From contig NZ_LMQL01000011.1 in the NCBI RefSeq assembly GCF_001424545.1, positions 38,593 to 102,592 of the forward strand: DNA of 64,000 nucleotides, read 5' to 3'. Each line of letters starts with the position of its first letter. Position 1 is the stretch's first letter. Origin of the DNA: Ramlibacter sp. Leaf400 (GTDB lineage: Bacteria; Pseudomonadota; Gammaproteobacteria; Burkholderiales; Burkholderiaceae_C). Below are positions 18,350 to 26,402 of this stretch, one piece after another. The notes under the pieces were generated by a model that did not search any database, was not told the origin of the DNA, and saw only the letters and a list, made by a program, of their open reading frames with translations. Position numbers and translations under genes: made by a program.

Positions 18350-19543
18350 ATGCCTTCACCTTCATCCGTGCTCGTGGCCGGCGGCGGCATCGGCGGCCTC
18401 GCAGCCGCATACGTGCTGGCGCGCCAGGGACTGCCGGTCACCGTGCTGGAACAGTCGTCCGCCTTCGGCGAGATCGGCGCCGGCATCCAGCTCGGGCCGA
18501 ACATCTTCCGCATGTTCGAGTACCTGGGCCTCACCGGCGCGGTGAACGACGTCGCGTACTTCCCGCCCGGGCTGGGCATGAACGACGTGCGCACCGGCGA
18601 GAAGGTGGTGCGCGTTCCCCTGGGCGACACGGCGCGTGCGGCCTACGGCTTTCCGTACGGCGTGATCTACCGGGCCGACCTGCACCAGGTCTTCCTCGAC
18701 GCGGTCAAGGCCCTGCCCGCGGTGACGCTGCGCACCGGCGCCAAGGTCGAAGCCTTCGAGCAGGACGGCGCCGGCGTGCGGGTGACGCTCGCCGGCGGCG
18801 AAGTCGTGGAAGGTGCGGCCCTGATCGGTGCCGACGGCCTGTGGAGCCGCGTGCGGGAAGCCATCGTGGGCGACGGCAAGCCGCGCGTGTCCGGCCACAT
18901 CGCCTACCGCGCGGTGCTCCGGCGGGAGGACGTGCCTGCGCACCTGTGGAGCGACGACGTGCTGCTGTGGGGCGGCGAGAAGACCCACCTGGTGCACTAC
19001 CCGCTGCGGCGGGGCGAGCTGTTCAACCTGGTGGCCGTGTTCCACAGCAACAAGTACGACGAAGGCTGGAACACCTTCGGCGACACCGCCGAGTTGACCG
19101 AGCGCTTCGCGCAGGCCGTGCCGCAGGTGCGCGAGCTGCTGGGCAAGATCGAGACCTGGAAGATGTGGGTGCTGTGCGACCGCGAGCCGGTGCGCGACTG
19201 GAGCCGCGGCCGCGTCACGCTGCTGGGCGATGCCGCCCACCCCATGCTGCAGTACCTGGCGCAGGGCGCGGGCCAGGCGATCGAGGACGCCGTGGTGCTC
19301 GGCGAGGCGCTGCGCCACACCGGCGGCGATTTCGAGCGGTCGTTCCAGCTGTACCAGCAGGAGCGCTACCTGCGAACCGGCCGCGTGCAGCTCACGGCGC
19401 GCTTCTACGGCGACATCTACCACGCGAGCGGCGTGGCCCGCGAACTGCGCAACCGCATGTTCCAGGGCGGCCAGGAATCGGCGGGCTTCGCCGGCCTGAA
19501 GTGGATGTACGAGGGCATAGCCCCGCAGCGGCTGTTCGCCTGA
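18350..19543 (+). CDS. 3-hydroxybenzoate 6-hydroxylase-type FAD monooxygenase
   Basis: A 397-residue class-A flavoprotein monooxygenase. FAD motifs are VLVAGGGIGGLAAAYVLA (7-24), ALIGADGLWSRVR (DG motif) and VTLLGDAAHPMLQYLAQGAG (GD motif near Asp294). The family converts 3-hydroxybenzoate (or salicylate) to dihydroxybenzoates with NADH and O2. The gentisate dioxygenase downstream makes 3-hydroxybenzoate to gentisate the best reading. The ATG at 18350 is preferred to an in-frame GTG at 18311 that would add 13 residues before the FAD motif and overlap the promoter region. Confidence 0.88.
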   Translation: MPSPSSVLVAGGGIGGLAAAYVLARQGLPVTVLEQSSAFGEIGAGIQLGPNIFRMFEYLGLTGAVNDVAYFPPGLGMNDVRTGEKVVRVPLGDTARAAYGFPYGVIYRADLHQVFLDAVKALPAVTLRTGAKVEAFEQDGAGVRVTLAGGEVVEGAALIGADGLWSRVREAIVGDGKPRVSGHIAYRAVLRREDVPAHLWSDDVLLWGGEKTHLVHYPLRRGELFNLVAVFHSNKYDEGWNTFGDTAELTERFAQAVPQVRELLGKIETWKMWVLCDREPVRDWSRGRVTLLGDAAHPMLQYLAQGAGQAIEDAVVLGEALRHTGGDFERSFQLYQQERYLRTGRVQLTARFYGDIYHASGVARELRNRMFQGGQESAGFAGLKWMYEGIAPQRLFA

Positions 19544-19545
19544 CC

Positions 19546-20889
19546 ATGGCCCGCACCCTCACCGAACCCTCCCGCCAGACCGAGGTCCATGGCGACTACG
19601 ACGTGGTCGTGCTCGGCGGCGGCCCGGCCGGCATCGCGGCGGCCGTGGCGGCGGCGAAGGCGGGCTGCTCCACGCTGCTGGTCGAGCGCTACGGCTTCCT
19701 CGGCGGCATGGGAACGGCCGCCGGGGTCACCAACTTCTGCGGCCTGCACGCCAACGTGCACGGCGACATCCGCCGCGTGGTGCATGGCGTTGCCACCGAG
19801 CTGCTGGACCGCATCGACCGGCTGGGCGGGCTGAACACGCCGCATGCGCTGTTCGGCAAGACGGTGGCCCAGGCCTACGACACGGCGGCGTACAAGATCG
19901 CGGCCGACGAGCTGATGGCTTCGGCGGGGGTGAAGCTGCTGTTCCATGCGCTGGCGGCAGGCGTGGTGATGGCGTCGCCCGACCGCATCGACGCGCTGCT
20001 GGTGGAGACCAAGTCGGGCCGGCGCGCGGTCCTGGGCCGCGCCTTCGTCGACGCGTCCGGCGACGGCGACCTGGCGGCCTGGGCCGGCGTGCCTTACGAG
20101 AAGGGCGACGGCGCGGGCAACTTCCTCTACCCCTCCACCATCTTCCGCATCAACGGCGTGGACCCGGACCGCGCCGGCAAGGCCTGGGAGACGATCCCCG
20201 GCCTGATGCTGCAGGCCGAGGCCGAGGGGCGCCACCGTTTTCCGCGCAAGACGCCCATCGTGCGGCCGCAAAAGAGCGGCATCGAGTGGCGGGTCAACCT
20301 CACCCAGCTGGCCAACGCGCAGGGCAACGCGCTGGACGGCACCGACGCCGACGAACTGACGCAGGCCGAGGTGCTGGGCCGGCGCCAGATCGCGGGCGTG
20401 GCCGGATTCCTGCGCGAGGTGCCGGGCTTCGAGCGCTCCTACATCGTCGACATCGCGCCCCAGGTGGGCATCCGCGAGACCCGGCGCGTGCGGGGCCTCT
20501 ACCAGCTGACCGAGGCCGACGTGCTGGAGTGCGCCAGCTTCGACGACACCGTCGGCGTCAACGGCTGGCCGCTGGAGCTGCACCTGAAGGGCGACGTGGA
20601 ATTCCGCTGGCCGAAGATCCCGCAGAGCCGCGGCTTCAACCACCTGCCCTACCGCATGACCGTGCCGCCGGGCCTGGCCAACCTGTGGATCGCGGGCCGC
20701 TGCGCGTCGATGACGCACGAGGCGCAGTCGGCCGCGCGCGTGACGGGCGCCTGCTTCGTGATGGGCCAGGCGGCCGGCTGCGCGGCGTCGCTTGCGCTGG
20801 AAGGGAACACGACCGCGGCGCGGGTGGACACTGCCGCACTGCAGACCAGGCTGCAGGCCCAGGGCGCCTGGCTGGGCCTGGAGGACTGA
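19546..20889 (+). CDS. FAD-dependent oxidoreductase of unknown role in gentisate operon
   Basis: A 447-residue flavoprotein. The dinucleotide-binding motif VVVLGGGPAGIAAAVAAAKAG (split at residues about 21-41) is followed by LLVERYGFLGGMGTAAGVTNF and, near the C-terminus, LWIAGRCASMTHEAQSAARV and FVMGQAAGCAA. These are typical of the FAD_oxidored family found in uncharacterised catabolic operons. The start ATG lies 2 bp after the hydroxylase stop, so it is tightly coupled. Known gentisate pathways do not require it. It may act on an upstream precursor or detoxify a side product; this is not established. Confidence 0.8.
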   Translation: MARTLTEPSRQTEVHGDYDVVVLGGGPAGIAAAVAAAKAGCSTLLVERYGFLGGMGTAAGVTNFCGLHANVHGDIRRVVHGVATELLDRIDRLGGLNTPHALFGKTVAQAYDTAAYKIAADELMASAGVKLLFHALAAGVVMASPDRIDALLVETKSGRRAVLGRAFVDASGDGDLAAWAGVPYEKGDGAGNFLYPSTIFRINGVDPDRAGKAWETIPGLMLQAEAEGRHRFPRKTPIVRPQKSGIEWRVNLTQLANAQGNALDGTDADELTQAEVLGRRQIAGVAGFLREVPGFERSYIVDIAPQVGIRETRRVRGLYQLTEADVLECASFDDTVGVNGWPLELHLKGDVEFRWPKIPQSRGFNHLPYRMTVPPGLANLWIAGRCASMTHEAQSAARVTGACFVMGQAAGCAASLALEGNTTAARVDTAALQTRLQAQGAWLGLED

Positions 20890-20910
20890 ACGCTGCGAAG
20901 GAGAAACCGC

Positions 20911-21966
20911 ATGAACGCTCCCGACAATCCGCTGATGGCGCGCCAGCAGCTGTACCGTGACATGGACCCGCACCACCTCACGCCGCTGTGGGAGGTGCTG
21001 CACGCCCTGGTGCCGCAAAAGCCCTCCACGCCCTGCGTGCCCGCGCACTGGGCGTACGACGAAGTGCGGCCCTTCCTGATGCGCGCCGGCCAGGCCATCA
21101 CCGCCGAGGAGGCGGTGCGGCGCGTGCTGATCCTGGAGAACCCGGCGCTGCGTGGCCAGTCAGCCATCACGCAGTCGCTGTATGCGGGTCTTCAGCTGAT
21201 CCTGCCCGGCGAGGTGGCGCCCAGTCACCGCCACACCCAGAGCGCCCTGCGCTTCATCGTCGAAGGCAGCGGGGCCTACACCGCGGTCGACGGCGAACGC
21301 ACGACGATGCACCCGGGCGACTTCATCATCACGCCGAGCTGGACCTTCCACGACCACGGCAGCGACGCCGACGGCCCGGTGGTCTGGCTGGACGGGCTGG
21401 ACATCCCCATGGTCCGCTTCTTCGATGCGGGCTTCGCCGAGAACGATGCCGCCCGCTCGCAGCAGGTCAGCCGCACCGAGGGCACCAGCCTCGCGCGCTA
21501 CGGCCACAACATGGTGCCGGTGCGGCACGACGCGCCCTTCGGCGCCACCTCGCCGATCTTCAGCTACCCCTACGAACGCAGCCGCGAGGCGCTCGAACGG
21601 CTGGAGCGCGACGCGCCGGTGGACGCCTGGGACGGCGTGAAGCTGCGCTACGTCAACCCGCTCACCGGCGGCTACCCGATGCCCACCATGGCCACCTTCA
21701 TGCAGAAGCTGCCCGCCGGCTTCGCGGGCAAGGGCTGGCGCCAGACCGACGGCGCGGTCTACAGCGTGGTGGAGGGATCGGGCACGGTGGAGGTCGAAGC
21801 CGGCGACAAGCGCTGGCATTTCGACGTCGGCCCGCGCGATCATTTCGTGATTCCCTCATGGCACACTGCCCGGCTCGCTTCGGCCACCGGCTGCGTGCTG
21901 TTCAGTTATTCGGACCGGCCCGTCCACCAGGCGCTGGCCCTTCACAAGGAAGAAAGGTTGTCATGA
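20911..21966 (+). CDS. gentisate 1,2-dioxygenase
   Basis: A 351-residue bicupin Fe(II) dioxygenase that cleaves gentisate to maleylpyruvate. The first cupin carries the metal-ligand pattern [22 protein letters not shown] (spread over about 97-118) and a later [18 protein letters not shown] region. The second cupin is near 235-340 ([31 protein letters not shown]). GAAGGAG precedes the ATG at good spacing. Its stop overlaps the ATG of the fumarylpyruvate hydrolase gene by 4 bp. Confidence 0.93.
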   Translation: MNAPDNPLMARQQLYRDMDPHHLTPLWEVLHALVPQKPSTPCVPAHWAYDEVRPFLMRAGQAITAEEAVRRVLILENPALRGQSAITQSLYAGLQLILPGEVAPSHRHTQSALRFIVEGSGAYTAVDGERTTMHPGDFIITPSWTFHDHGSDADGPVVWLDGLDIPMVRFFDAGFAENDAARSQQVSRTEGTSLARYGHNMVPVRHDAPFGATSPIFSYPYERSREALERLERDAPVDAWDGVKLRYVNPLTGGYPMPTMATFMQKLPAGFAGKGWRQTDGAVYSVVEGSGTVEVEAGDKRWHFDVGPRDHFVIPSWHTARLASATGCVLFSYSDRPVHQALALHKEERLS

Positions 21967-22658
21967 GCTACGTCTTCAATCCCCCGCCCGTGCCGTCCGT
22001 CCCCGTGCAGGGCCGCGGCGAACGGTTCCCGATCCACCGCGTCTATTGCGTGGGCCGCAACTACGAGGAGCACGCCAAGGAGATGGGCTTCACCGGACGC
22101 GAGCCGCCCTTCTTCTTCCTGAAGCCGGCCGACGCCATCGTGCCGGTGCCCGCGGGCGAGACCGGGACCATCCCCTACCCCCCGCTCACCAAGGACCTGC
22201 ACCATGAGATCGAGCTGGTGGTGGCCATCGGAACCGGCGGGCGCAACATCAAGGCGGCCGACGCCCAGAAGCACATCTTCGGCTACGCCGTGGGCCTGGA
22301 CATGACGCGCCGCGACCTGCAGGGCGAGATGAAGAAGCAGGGCCGCCCCTGGTGCATCGGCAAGGCCTTCGACCAGTCCGGCCCGATGGGGCCGATCACG
22401 CCGGCCGCGCAGGCCGGCGACGTCACCCAGGCCGAGATCTGGCTGCAGGTGAACGGCAAGGACCGCCAGCGCAGCACCGTCTCCAAGCTGATCTGGAACA
22501 TCGGCGAGACCATCGAACACCTGTCGGCGGCCTGGGAACTGCAGCCGGGCGACCTGATCTTCACCGGCACGCCCGAAGGCGTGGCGGCGGTCTCGGCCGG
22601 CGACACGCTGGTGGGCAGCGTGGCCGGGCTGGGCGAGCTGCGCGTGCGCGTCGCCTGA
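21963..22658 (+). CDS. fumarylpyruvate hydrolase (FAH family)
   Basis: A 231-residue fumarylacetoacetate hydrolase-family enzyme that splits fumarylpyruvate to fumarate and pyruvate. The family motifs are [40 protein letters not shown] (metal-binding Glu residues), [26 protein letters not shown] and [11 protein letters not shown]. It completes the gentisate branch except for the maleylpyruvate isomerase, which is absent from this operon. It overlaps the dioxygenase gene (ATGA) and is followed by the TRAP transporter genes after 78 bp. Confidence 0.93.
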   Translation: MSYVFNPPPVPSVPVQGRGERFPIHRVYCVGRNYEEHAKEMGFTGREPPFFFLKPADAIVPVPAGETGTIPYPPLTKDLHHEIELVVAIGTGGRNIKAADAQKHIFGYAVGLDMTRRDLQGEMKKQGRPWCIGKAFDQSGPMGPITPAAQAGDVTQAEIWLQVNGKDRQRSTVSKLIWNIGETIEHLSAAWELQPGDLIFTGTPEGVAAVSAGDTLVGSVAGLGELRVRVA

Positions 22659-22736
22659 TCCACAACGGCGCGGCGCGACCATAATCGCGCTCGCGCGCCG
22701 GTGGCGGCGCGGCAAACAACAAGAAGGAGCCTGCCC

Positions 22737-23246
22737 GTGCGCGTTCTGGAACCCCTGGCCAAGCTGTGCGCCATCCTGGCCGGCGTGCTGCTGACCGGCA
22801 TCACCCTGATGACGTGCGGCAGCCTGATCGGCCGCAACACCACCGGCGACTCCATCGTGGGCGCTTTCGAGCTCACGGGCGTGGCGGCCGGCGCGGCCAT
22901 CGCGCTGTTCATGCCCCTGTGCCAGGTCCGGCGCGGGAACATCATCGTGGACTTCTTCACCGCGGGCCTGCCCGAGCGGGTGAACGACAAGCTCGATCGC
23001 GCCGGCGCGCTGCTGCTGGCGGTGCTGTTCGCGCTGCTCGCCTGGCGCACCACGCTGGGCGGCATCAACGTCTGGCAGTCCCATTCGGAGACCCAGATCA
23101 TGGGCTTTCCCGAGTGGGTGGTGTACGCCTTCATGGTCCCCGCCTTCGCGCTCACCGCGCTGATCGGCCTGGTCCAGGCGGTGTCCGGCTTCGGCGAGAC
23201 CAAGCCGGAGGATCCGGTGCACGCCGCCGAGGAGGCCGTGCAATGA
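22737..23246 (+). CDS. TRAP transporter small permease (DctQ-type)
   Basis: A 169-residue inner-membrane protein with four TM helices, including LAKLCAILAGVLLTGITLMT and LLLAVLFALLAW. The start is taken as GTG at 22737 because AAGGAG lies 8 bp ahead of it; an upstream in-frame GTG at 22701 lacks a ribosome-binding site. It overlaps the large permease gene by 4 bp. It pairs with the large permease and binding protein to import a carboxylate, most likely the aromatic acid degraded by the upstream operon. Confidence 0.88.
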   Translation: MRVLEPLAKLCAILAGVLLTGITLMTCGSLIGRNTTGDSIVGAFELTGVAAGAAIALFMPLCQVRRGNIIVDFFTAGLPERVNDKLDRAGALLLAVLFALLAWRTTLGGINVWQSHSETQIMGFPEWVVYAFMVPAFALTALIGLVQAVSGFGETKPEDPVHAAEEAVQ

Positions 23247-24559
23247 GCCCGATCACCCTCACGGTCCTGATCTTCGGGATCATGCTGGCCTGCATGGCCG
23301 TGCGCATCCCGATCGCGGTGAGCATGTTCGCGGCCGGCGCCATCGGCTACGTGCTGCAGACCGGATGGGCGCCCTTCTCGTTCTTCCTGAACACCCAGTC
23401 GTTCGCGCGCTTCGCCAGCTACGACCTGTCGGTGATCCCGCTGTTCATCCTGATGGGGCACTTCGCCACCAAGGGCGGCATCAGCAAGTCGCTGTTCGAG
23501 TTCGCCGCGGCCGTGATGGGCCGCTTCAAGGGCGGCCTGGCGATGGCCTCGCTGCTGGCCTGCGCCGCCTTCGGGGCGATCAGCGGGTCGTCGGTGGCCA
23601 CCGCCGCCACCATCACCAGCGTGGCCTTGCCGGAGATGCGCCGCCACGGCTATTCCGGCCGCATCGCCACCGGCACGCTGGCGGCCGGCGGCACGCTGGG
23701 CATCCAGCTGCCACCGTCGATCGTGCTGGTGATCTACGCGATCCTGACCGAGCAGAACATCAGCAAGCTGTTCGCCGCGGCCATCGTCCCCGGCATCATC
23801 GCGATGGTCGGCTACATGATCGCCGTCGCCCTCTACGTGCGCCTGGTGCCGGGCCACGCGCCCGAAGTGGAGGAGGTGCCGCGGATGACACTGCGCGCGC
23901 TGCTGGGCGTGGCGCCCATCGCCATCATCTTCCTGCTGGTGTTCGGCGGCATCTACGGCGGCTTCTTCACGCCCACCGAGGGCGCGGCCGTGGGCGCGTC
24001 CACCACCTTCCTCACGGCCCTGCTCAAGGGCCAGATGACGCTGCGCAAGTTCAAGGAATGCTTCTACGGCACCGCGGTGAGCGCCGCCATGATCTTCCTG
24101 ATCTTCCTGGGCGCCGACCTGATGAACGCGGCGCTGGCGCTGACGCAGGTGCCCAACCAACTGGCCGCGGTGGTGGGCAGCTGGGGCGTCTCGCCGCTGC
24201 TGGTGGTCGTGGCCATCCTGCTGTTCTACGTGGTGCTCGGCGCCGTGATGGACGAGTTGTCCATGTTGCTGCTCACGATCCCGATCTTCTTTCCGATCAT
24301 CGTGGGCCTGGACTTCGGCATGCCCAAGGAATCGGTGGCGATCTGGTTCGGCATCGTGGTGCTGATGACGGTGGGCTTCGGACTGATCGCGCCGCCGGTG
24401 GGGCTGAACGTCTACATCGTCAACGGCCTTTCCAAGGACGTGCCGATGGGCGAGACCTACCGCGGCGTCATGCCCTTCCTGATCAGCGACGTGCTGCGCA
24501 CCCTGCTGTTCCTTTTCTTCCCGATCATCCCGTTGTGGCTGGTGGGCTTCATCCGTTGA
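23243..24559 (+). CDS. TRAP transporter large permease (DctM-type)
   Basis: A 438-residue transporter with about 12 hydrophobic segments, driven by the sodium or proton gradient. Family signatures are IPLFILMGHFATKGGISKSL, ACAAFGAISGSSVATAATI, LAAGGTLGIQLPPSI and FFTPTEGAAVGAS. The start ATG overlaps the DctQ stop. It is the transport core for the binding protein encoded at 24626. Confidence 0.94.
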   Translation: MSPITLTVLIFGIMLACMAVRIPIAVSMFAAGAIGYVLQTGWAPFSFFLNTQSFARFASYDLSVIPLFILMGHFATKGGISKSLFEFAAAVMGRFKGGLAMASLLACAAFGAISGSSVATAATITSVALPEMRRHGYSGRIATGTLAAGGTLGIQLPPSIVLVIYAILTEQNISKLFAAAIVPGIIAMVGYMIAVALYVRLVPGHAPEVEEVPRMTLRALLGVAPIAIIFLLVFGGIYGGFFTPTEGAAVGASTTFLTALLKGQMTLRKFKECFYGTAVSAAMIFLIFLGADLMNAALALTQVPNQLAAVVGSWGVSPLLVVVAILLFYVVLGAVMDELSMLLLTIPIFFPIIVGLDFGMPKESVAIWFGIVVLMTVGFGLIAPPVGLNVYIVNGLSKDVPMGETYRGVMPFLISDVLRTLLFLFFPIIPLWLVGFIR

Positions 24560-24625
24560 GGGAAAGCCCCGTGGCACACCCTCGAGCCTGCAGTTAACTT
24601 CCGGCATCCCTAGGAGATTTCGACC

Positions 24626-25693
24626 ATGATCCAGCGACGCACGCTCCTGAAGACCACCGCGGCGGTGGCCCTCGGCGCGCCCGGCCTGAGCGGCCTGGCC
24701 CAGCAGTCCGTGACCCTGAAGTTCCACACCTTCATGGCGCCCCAGTCCAATGTCTGGCTGACCATGCACAAGGCCTGGATGGACAAGGTGGAGAAGGACT
24801 CCGGCGGCCGCATCAAGTTCGAGGGCTACCCCGCCATGCAGCTGGGCGGCACGCCCGTGCAGCTGTACGACCAGGCCAAGGACGGCGTGGTCGACATCAT
24901 CTGGACCCTGCCGGGCAACACCGCCGGCCGCTTCCCGCGCGTCGAGGTGTTCGAGCTGCCGTTCATGATGAACAACGCCGAGGCCACGTCCAAGGCGTAC
25001 TGGGAGTATGTGCAGACGGTCGCGGCCGACGAGTTCAAGGACACGCAGGTGCTCGCCCTGCAGGTGCACGGCCCGGGCATGTTCCACACCAAGGAGAAGC
25101 TGATCAAGTCGGCCGACGACCTGCGCGGCCTGAAGGTGCGCGGCCCCACCCGCCAGATCACCAAGATGCTCGGCTACCTGGGCGCCACGCCGGTGGGCAT
25201 GCCGCTGCCGCAGATCCCCGATGCGCTGTCCAAGGGCACCATCGACGGCTGCGTGATCCCCTGGGAGGTCGTGCCTTCGGTGAAGGTGCACGAGCTCACC
25301 AAGAACCACAGCGAGTTCGATCCCGCCGGCGGTGCGCTCTACACCACCACCTTCGTGATGGCCATGAACAAGGCCAAGTACAACTCGCTGGCGCCCGACC
25401 TGAAGAAGGTGATCGACGCCAATTCCGGCATGGAGACCTCGGCCTGGCTGGGCAAGGTGCAGCAGGGCAACGACGCCGTCGGCCGCAAGGCCGCGGTGGA
25501 CCGCAAGAACACCATCCACACCATCTCCGCCGCCGACGCGCAGGAGTTCAAGCGCAAGGCGCGCCTGGTCGAAGTGGAGTGGGTGGAAGACATGAACAAG
25601 CGCGGCTTCGACGGCAAGAAGCTGCTGGACACGGCCAAGTCGCTGATCGAGAAGCACGGCAAGGCCGCGCCGGCCGCCGGCAAGAAGGCTTAA
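24626..25693 (+). CDS. TRAP transporter periplasmic solute-binding protein (DctP-type)
   Basis: A 355-residue binding protein. The N-terminus MIQRRTLLKTTAAVALGAPG carries a twin-arginine-like RRTLLK followed by a hydrophobic stretch, suggesting Tat export. The DctP fold is seen in LKFHTFMAPQSNVW, DLRGLKVRGPTRQ (Arg that clamps a ligand carboxylate) and ALSKGTIDGCVIPWE. GGAGAT lies upstream of the ATG. A strong hairpin terminator follows at 25717-25738. Confidence 0.93.
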   Translation: MIQRRTLLKTTAAVALGAPGLSGLAQQSVTLKFHTFMAPQSNVWLTMHKAWMDKVEKDSGGRIKFEGYPAMQLGGTPVQLYDQAKDGVVDIIWTLPGNTAGRFPRVEVFELPFMMNNAEATSKAYWEYVQTVAADEFKDTQVLALQVHGPGMFHTKEKLIKSADDLRGLKVRGPTRQITKMLGYLGATPVGMPLPQIPDALSKGTIDGCVIPWEVVPSVKVHELTKNHSEFDPAGGALYTTTFVMAMNKAKYNSLAPDLKKVIDANSGMETSAWLGKVQQGNDAVGRKAAVDRKNTIHTISAADAQEFKRKARLVEVEWVEDMNKRGFDGKKLLDTAKSLIEKHGKAAPAAGKKA

Positions 25694-25716
25694 ACTTCCC
25701 TCGCCTTCCCGTCCAA

Positions 25717-25738
25717 GGGCTCCCTCGGGAGCCCTTTT
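25717..25738 (+). terminator. intrinsic terminator after TRAP operon
   Basis: The perfect 8-bp stem GGGCTCCC-TC-GGGAGCCC is followed by TTTT. It is 24 bp past the binding-protein stop. It is also the first unit of the 28-bp tandem array. Confidence 0.85.
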
Positions 25739-25820
25739 GCTGTGCTGCTCCCTCGGGAGCCCTTTTGCTGTGCTGCTCCCTCGGGGGCGTTTTGCTGTGC
25801 AGCTCTCCCGCGAGCCCCTT
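25719..25820 (+). repeat. 28-bp tandem repeat array of terminator-like hairpins
   Basis: Units begin at 25719, 25747 and 25775 with an exact 28-bp period and consensus GCTCCCTCGGGAGCCCTTTT plus GCTGTGCT. A degenerate fourth copy begins near 25803 (GCTCTCCCGCGAGCCCC). Each good unit is a hairpin followed by T residues. The array fills the spacer between the TRAP operon and the Nudix gene. Confidence 0.85.
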
Positions 25821-25822
25821 CC

Positions 25823-26383
25823 TTGTCCACCTTGCCGCCCTTCCGAACCCCGATCAAGCATTGCCGCAACTGCGGGCAGGCGGTGGTCTACCGCGTGCCC
25901 GACGACGGCGACACGCGCGAGCGCGCCGTGTGCCCCGCCTGCGGCACCATCCACTACGAGAACCCGCTGAACGTGGTCGGCACCGTGGCGTACTGGGGCG
26001 ACCGGGTGCTGCTGTGCAAGCGCAACATCGAGCCGCGCTGGGGCAAGTGGACGCTGCCGGCCGGCTTCATGGAACTGGGCGAGACGACCGAGGAAGGCGC
26101 TGCGCGCGAGACCGACGAGGAGGCCGGCGCGCAGGTGCAGATGGAGGACCTGGTCAGCGTGATCAGCGTGCCGCGCGTGGGCCAGGTTCACCTGTTCTAC
26201 CGTGCCCGGCTGCTGAGCGACCAGTTCGCCCCGGGCCACGAGAGCCTGGAGGCCCGGCTCTTTTCCGAGGACGAGATCCCCTGGGAGGAGATCGCCTTCA
26301 AGACGGTGCGCGAAACGCTGCTGTGCTATTTCGAGGACCGCCGCCGCGGCCAGCACACGGTGCACAACCTCTCGGTGAGTTGA
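25823..26383 (+). CDS. Nudix hydrolase with N-terminal zinc ribbon
   Basis: About 186 residues. A treble-clef style ribbon CRNCG...CPACG precedes the Nudix domain, whose box reads GFMELGETTEEGAARE-TDEEAGA (G-x5-E-x7-RE-x2-EE-x-G). Such proteins hydrolyse NADH, ADP-ribose or related nucleoside diphosphates. The start is uncertain: TTG at 25823 gives the usual N-terminus (STLPPFRTPIKHC), whereas the only longer open start (25742) would translate the tandem repeats into a Cys-rich leader. The stop codon lies at the left end of a perfect 22-bp palindrome shared with the convergent kinase gene. Confidence 0.85.
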   Translation: MSTLPPFRTPIKHCRNCGQAVVYRVPDDGDTRERAVCPACGTIHYENPLNVVGTVAYWGDRVLLCKRNIEPRWGKWTLPAGFMELGETTEEGAARETDEEAGAQVQMEDLVSVISVPRVGQVHLFYRARLLSDQFAPGHESLEARLFSEDEIPWEEIAFKTVRETLLCYFEDRRRGQHTVHNLSVS

Positions 26384-26402
26384 TCGCCCGCGCGGGCGAT
26401 CA
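26381..26402. terminator. perfect palindrome spanning both convergent stop codons
   Basis: An 11-bp perfect inverted repeat (TGATCGCCCGC and its complement, no loop base) starts with the TGA of the Nudix gene and ends with the TGA of the kinase gene on the opposite strand. It is a likely transcription roadblock for both, although no T-run follows. Confidence 0.6.

Noticed and set aside
25719..25820. CRISPR-like array
   Set aside because: Units are directly contiguous with a 28-bp period and no unique spacers; each is a terminator hairpin. There are no cas genes nearby.
22283..26365. A 1360-codon minus-strand open frame across the TRAP operon
   Set aside because: The opposite strand carries fumarylpyruvate hydrolase, DctQ, DctM, DctP and Nudix with clear motifs; the antisense product is His/Gln/Arg-rich junk.
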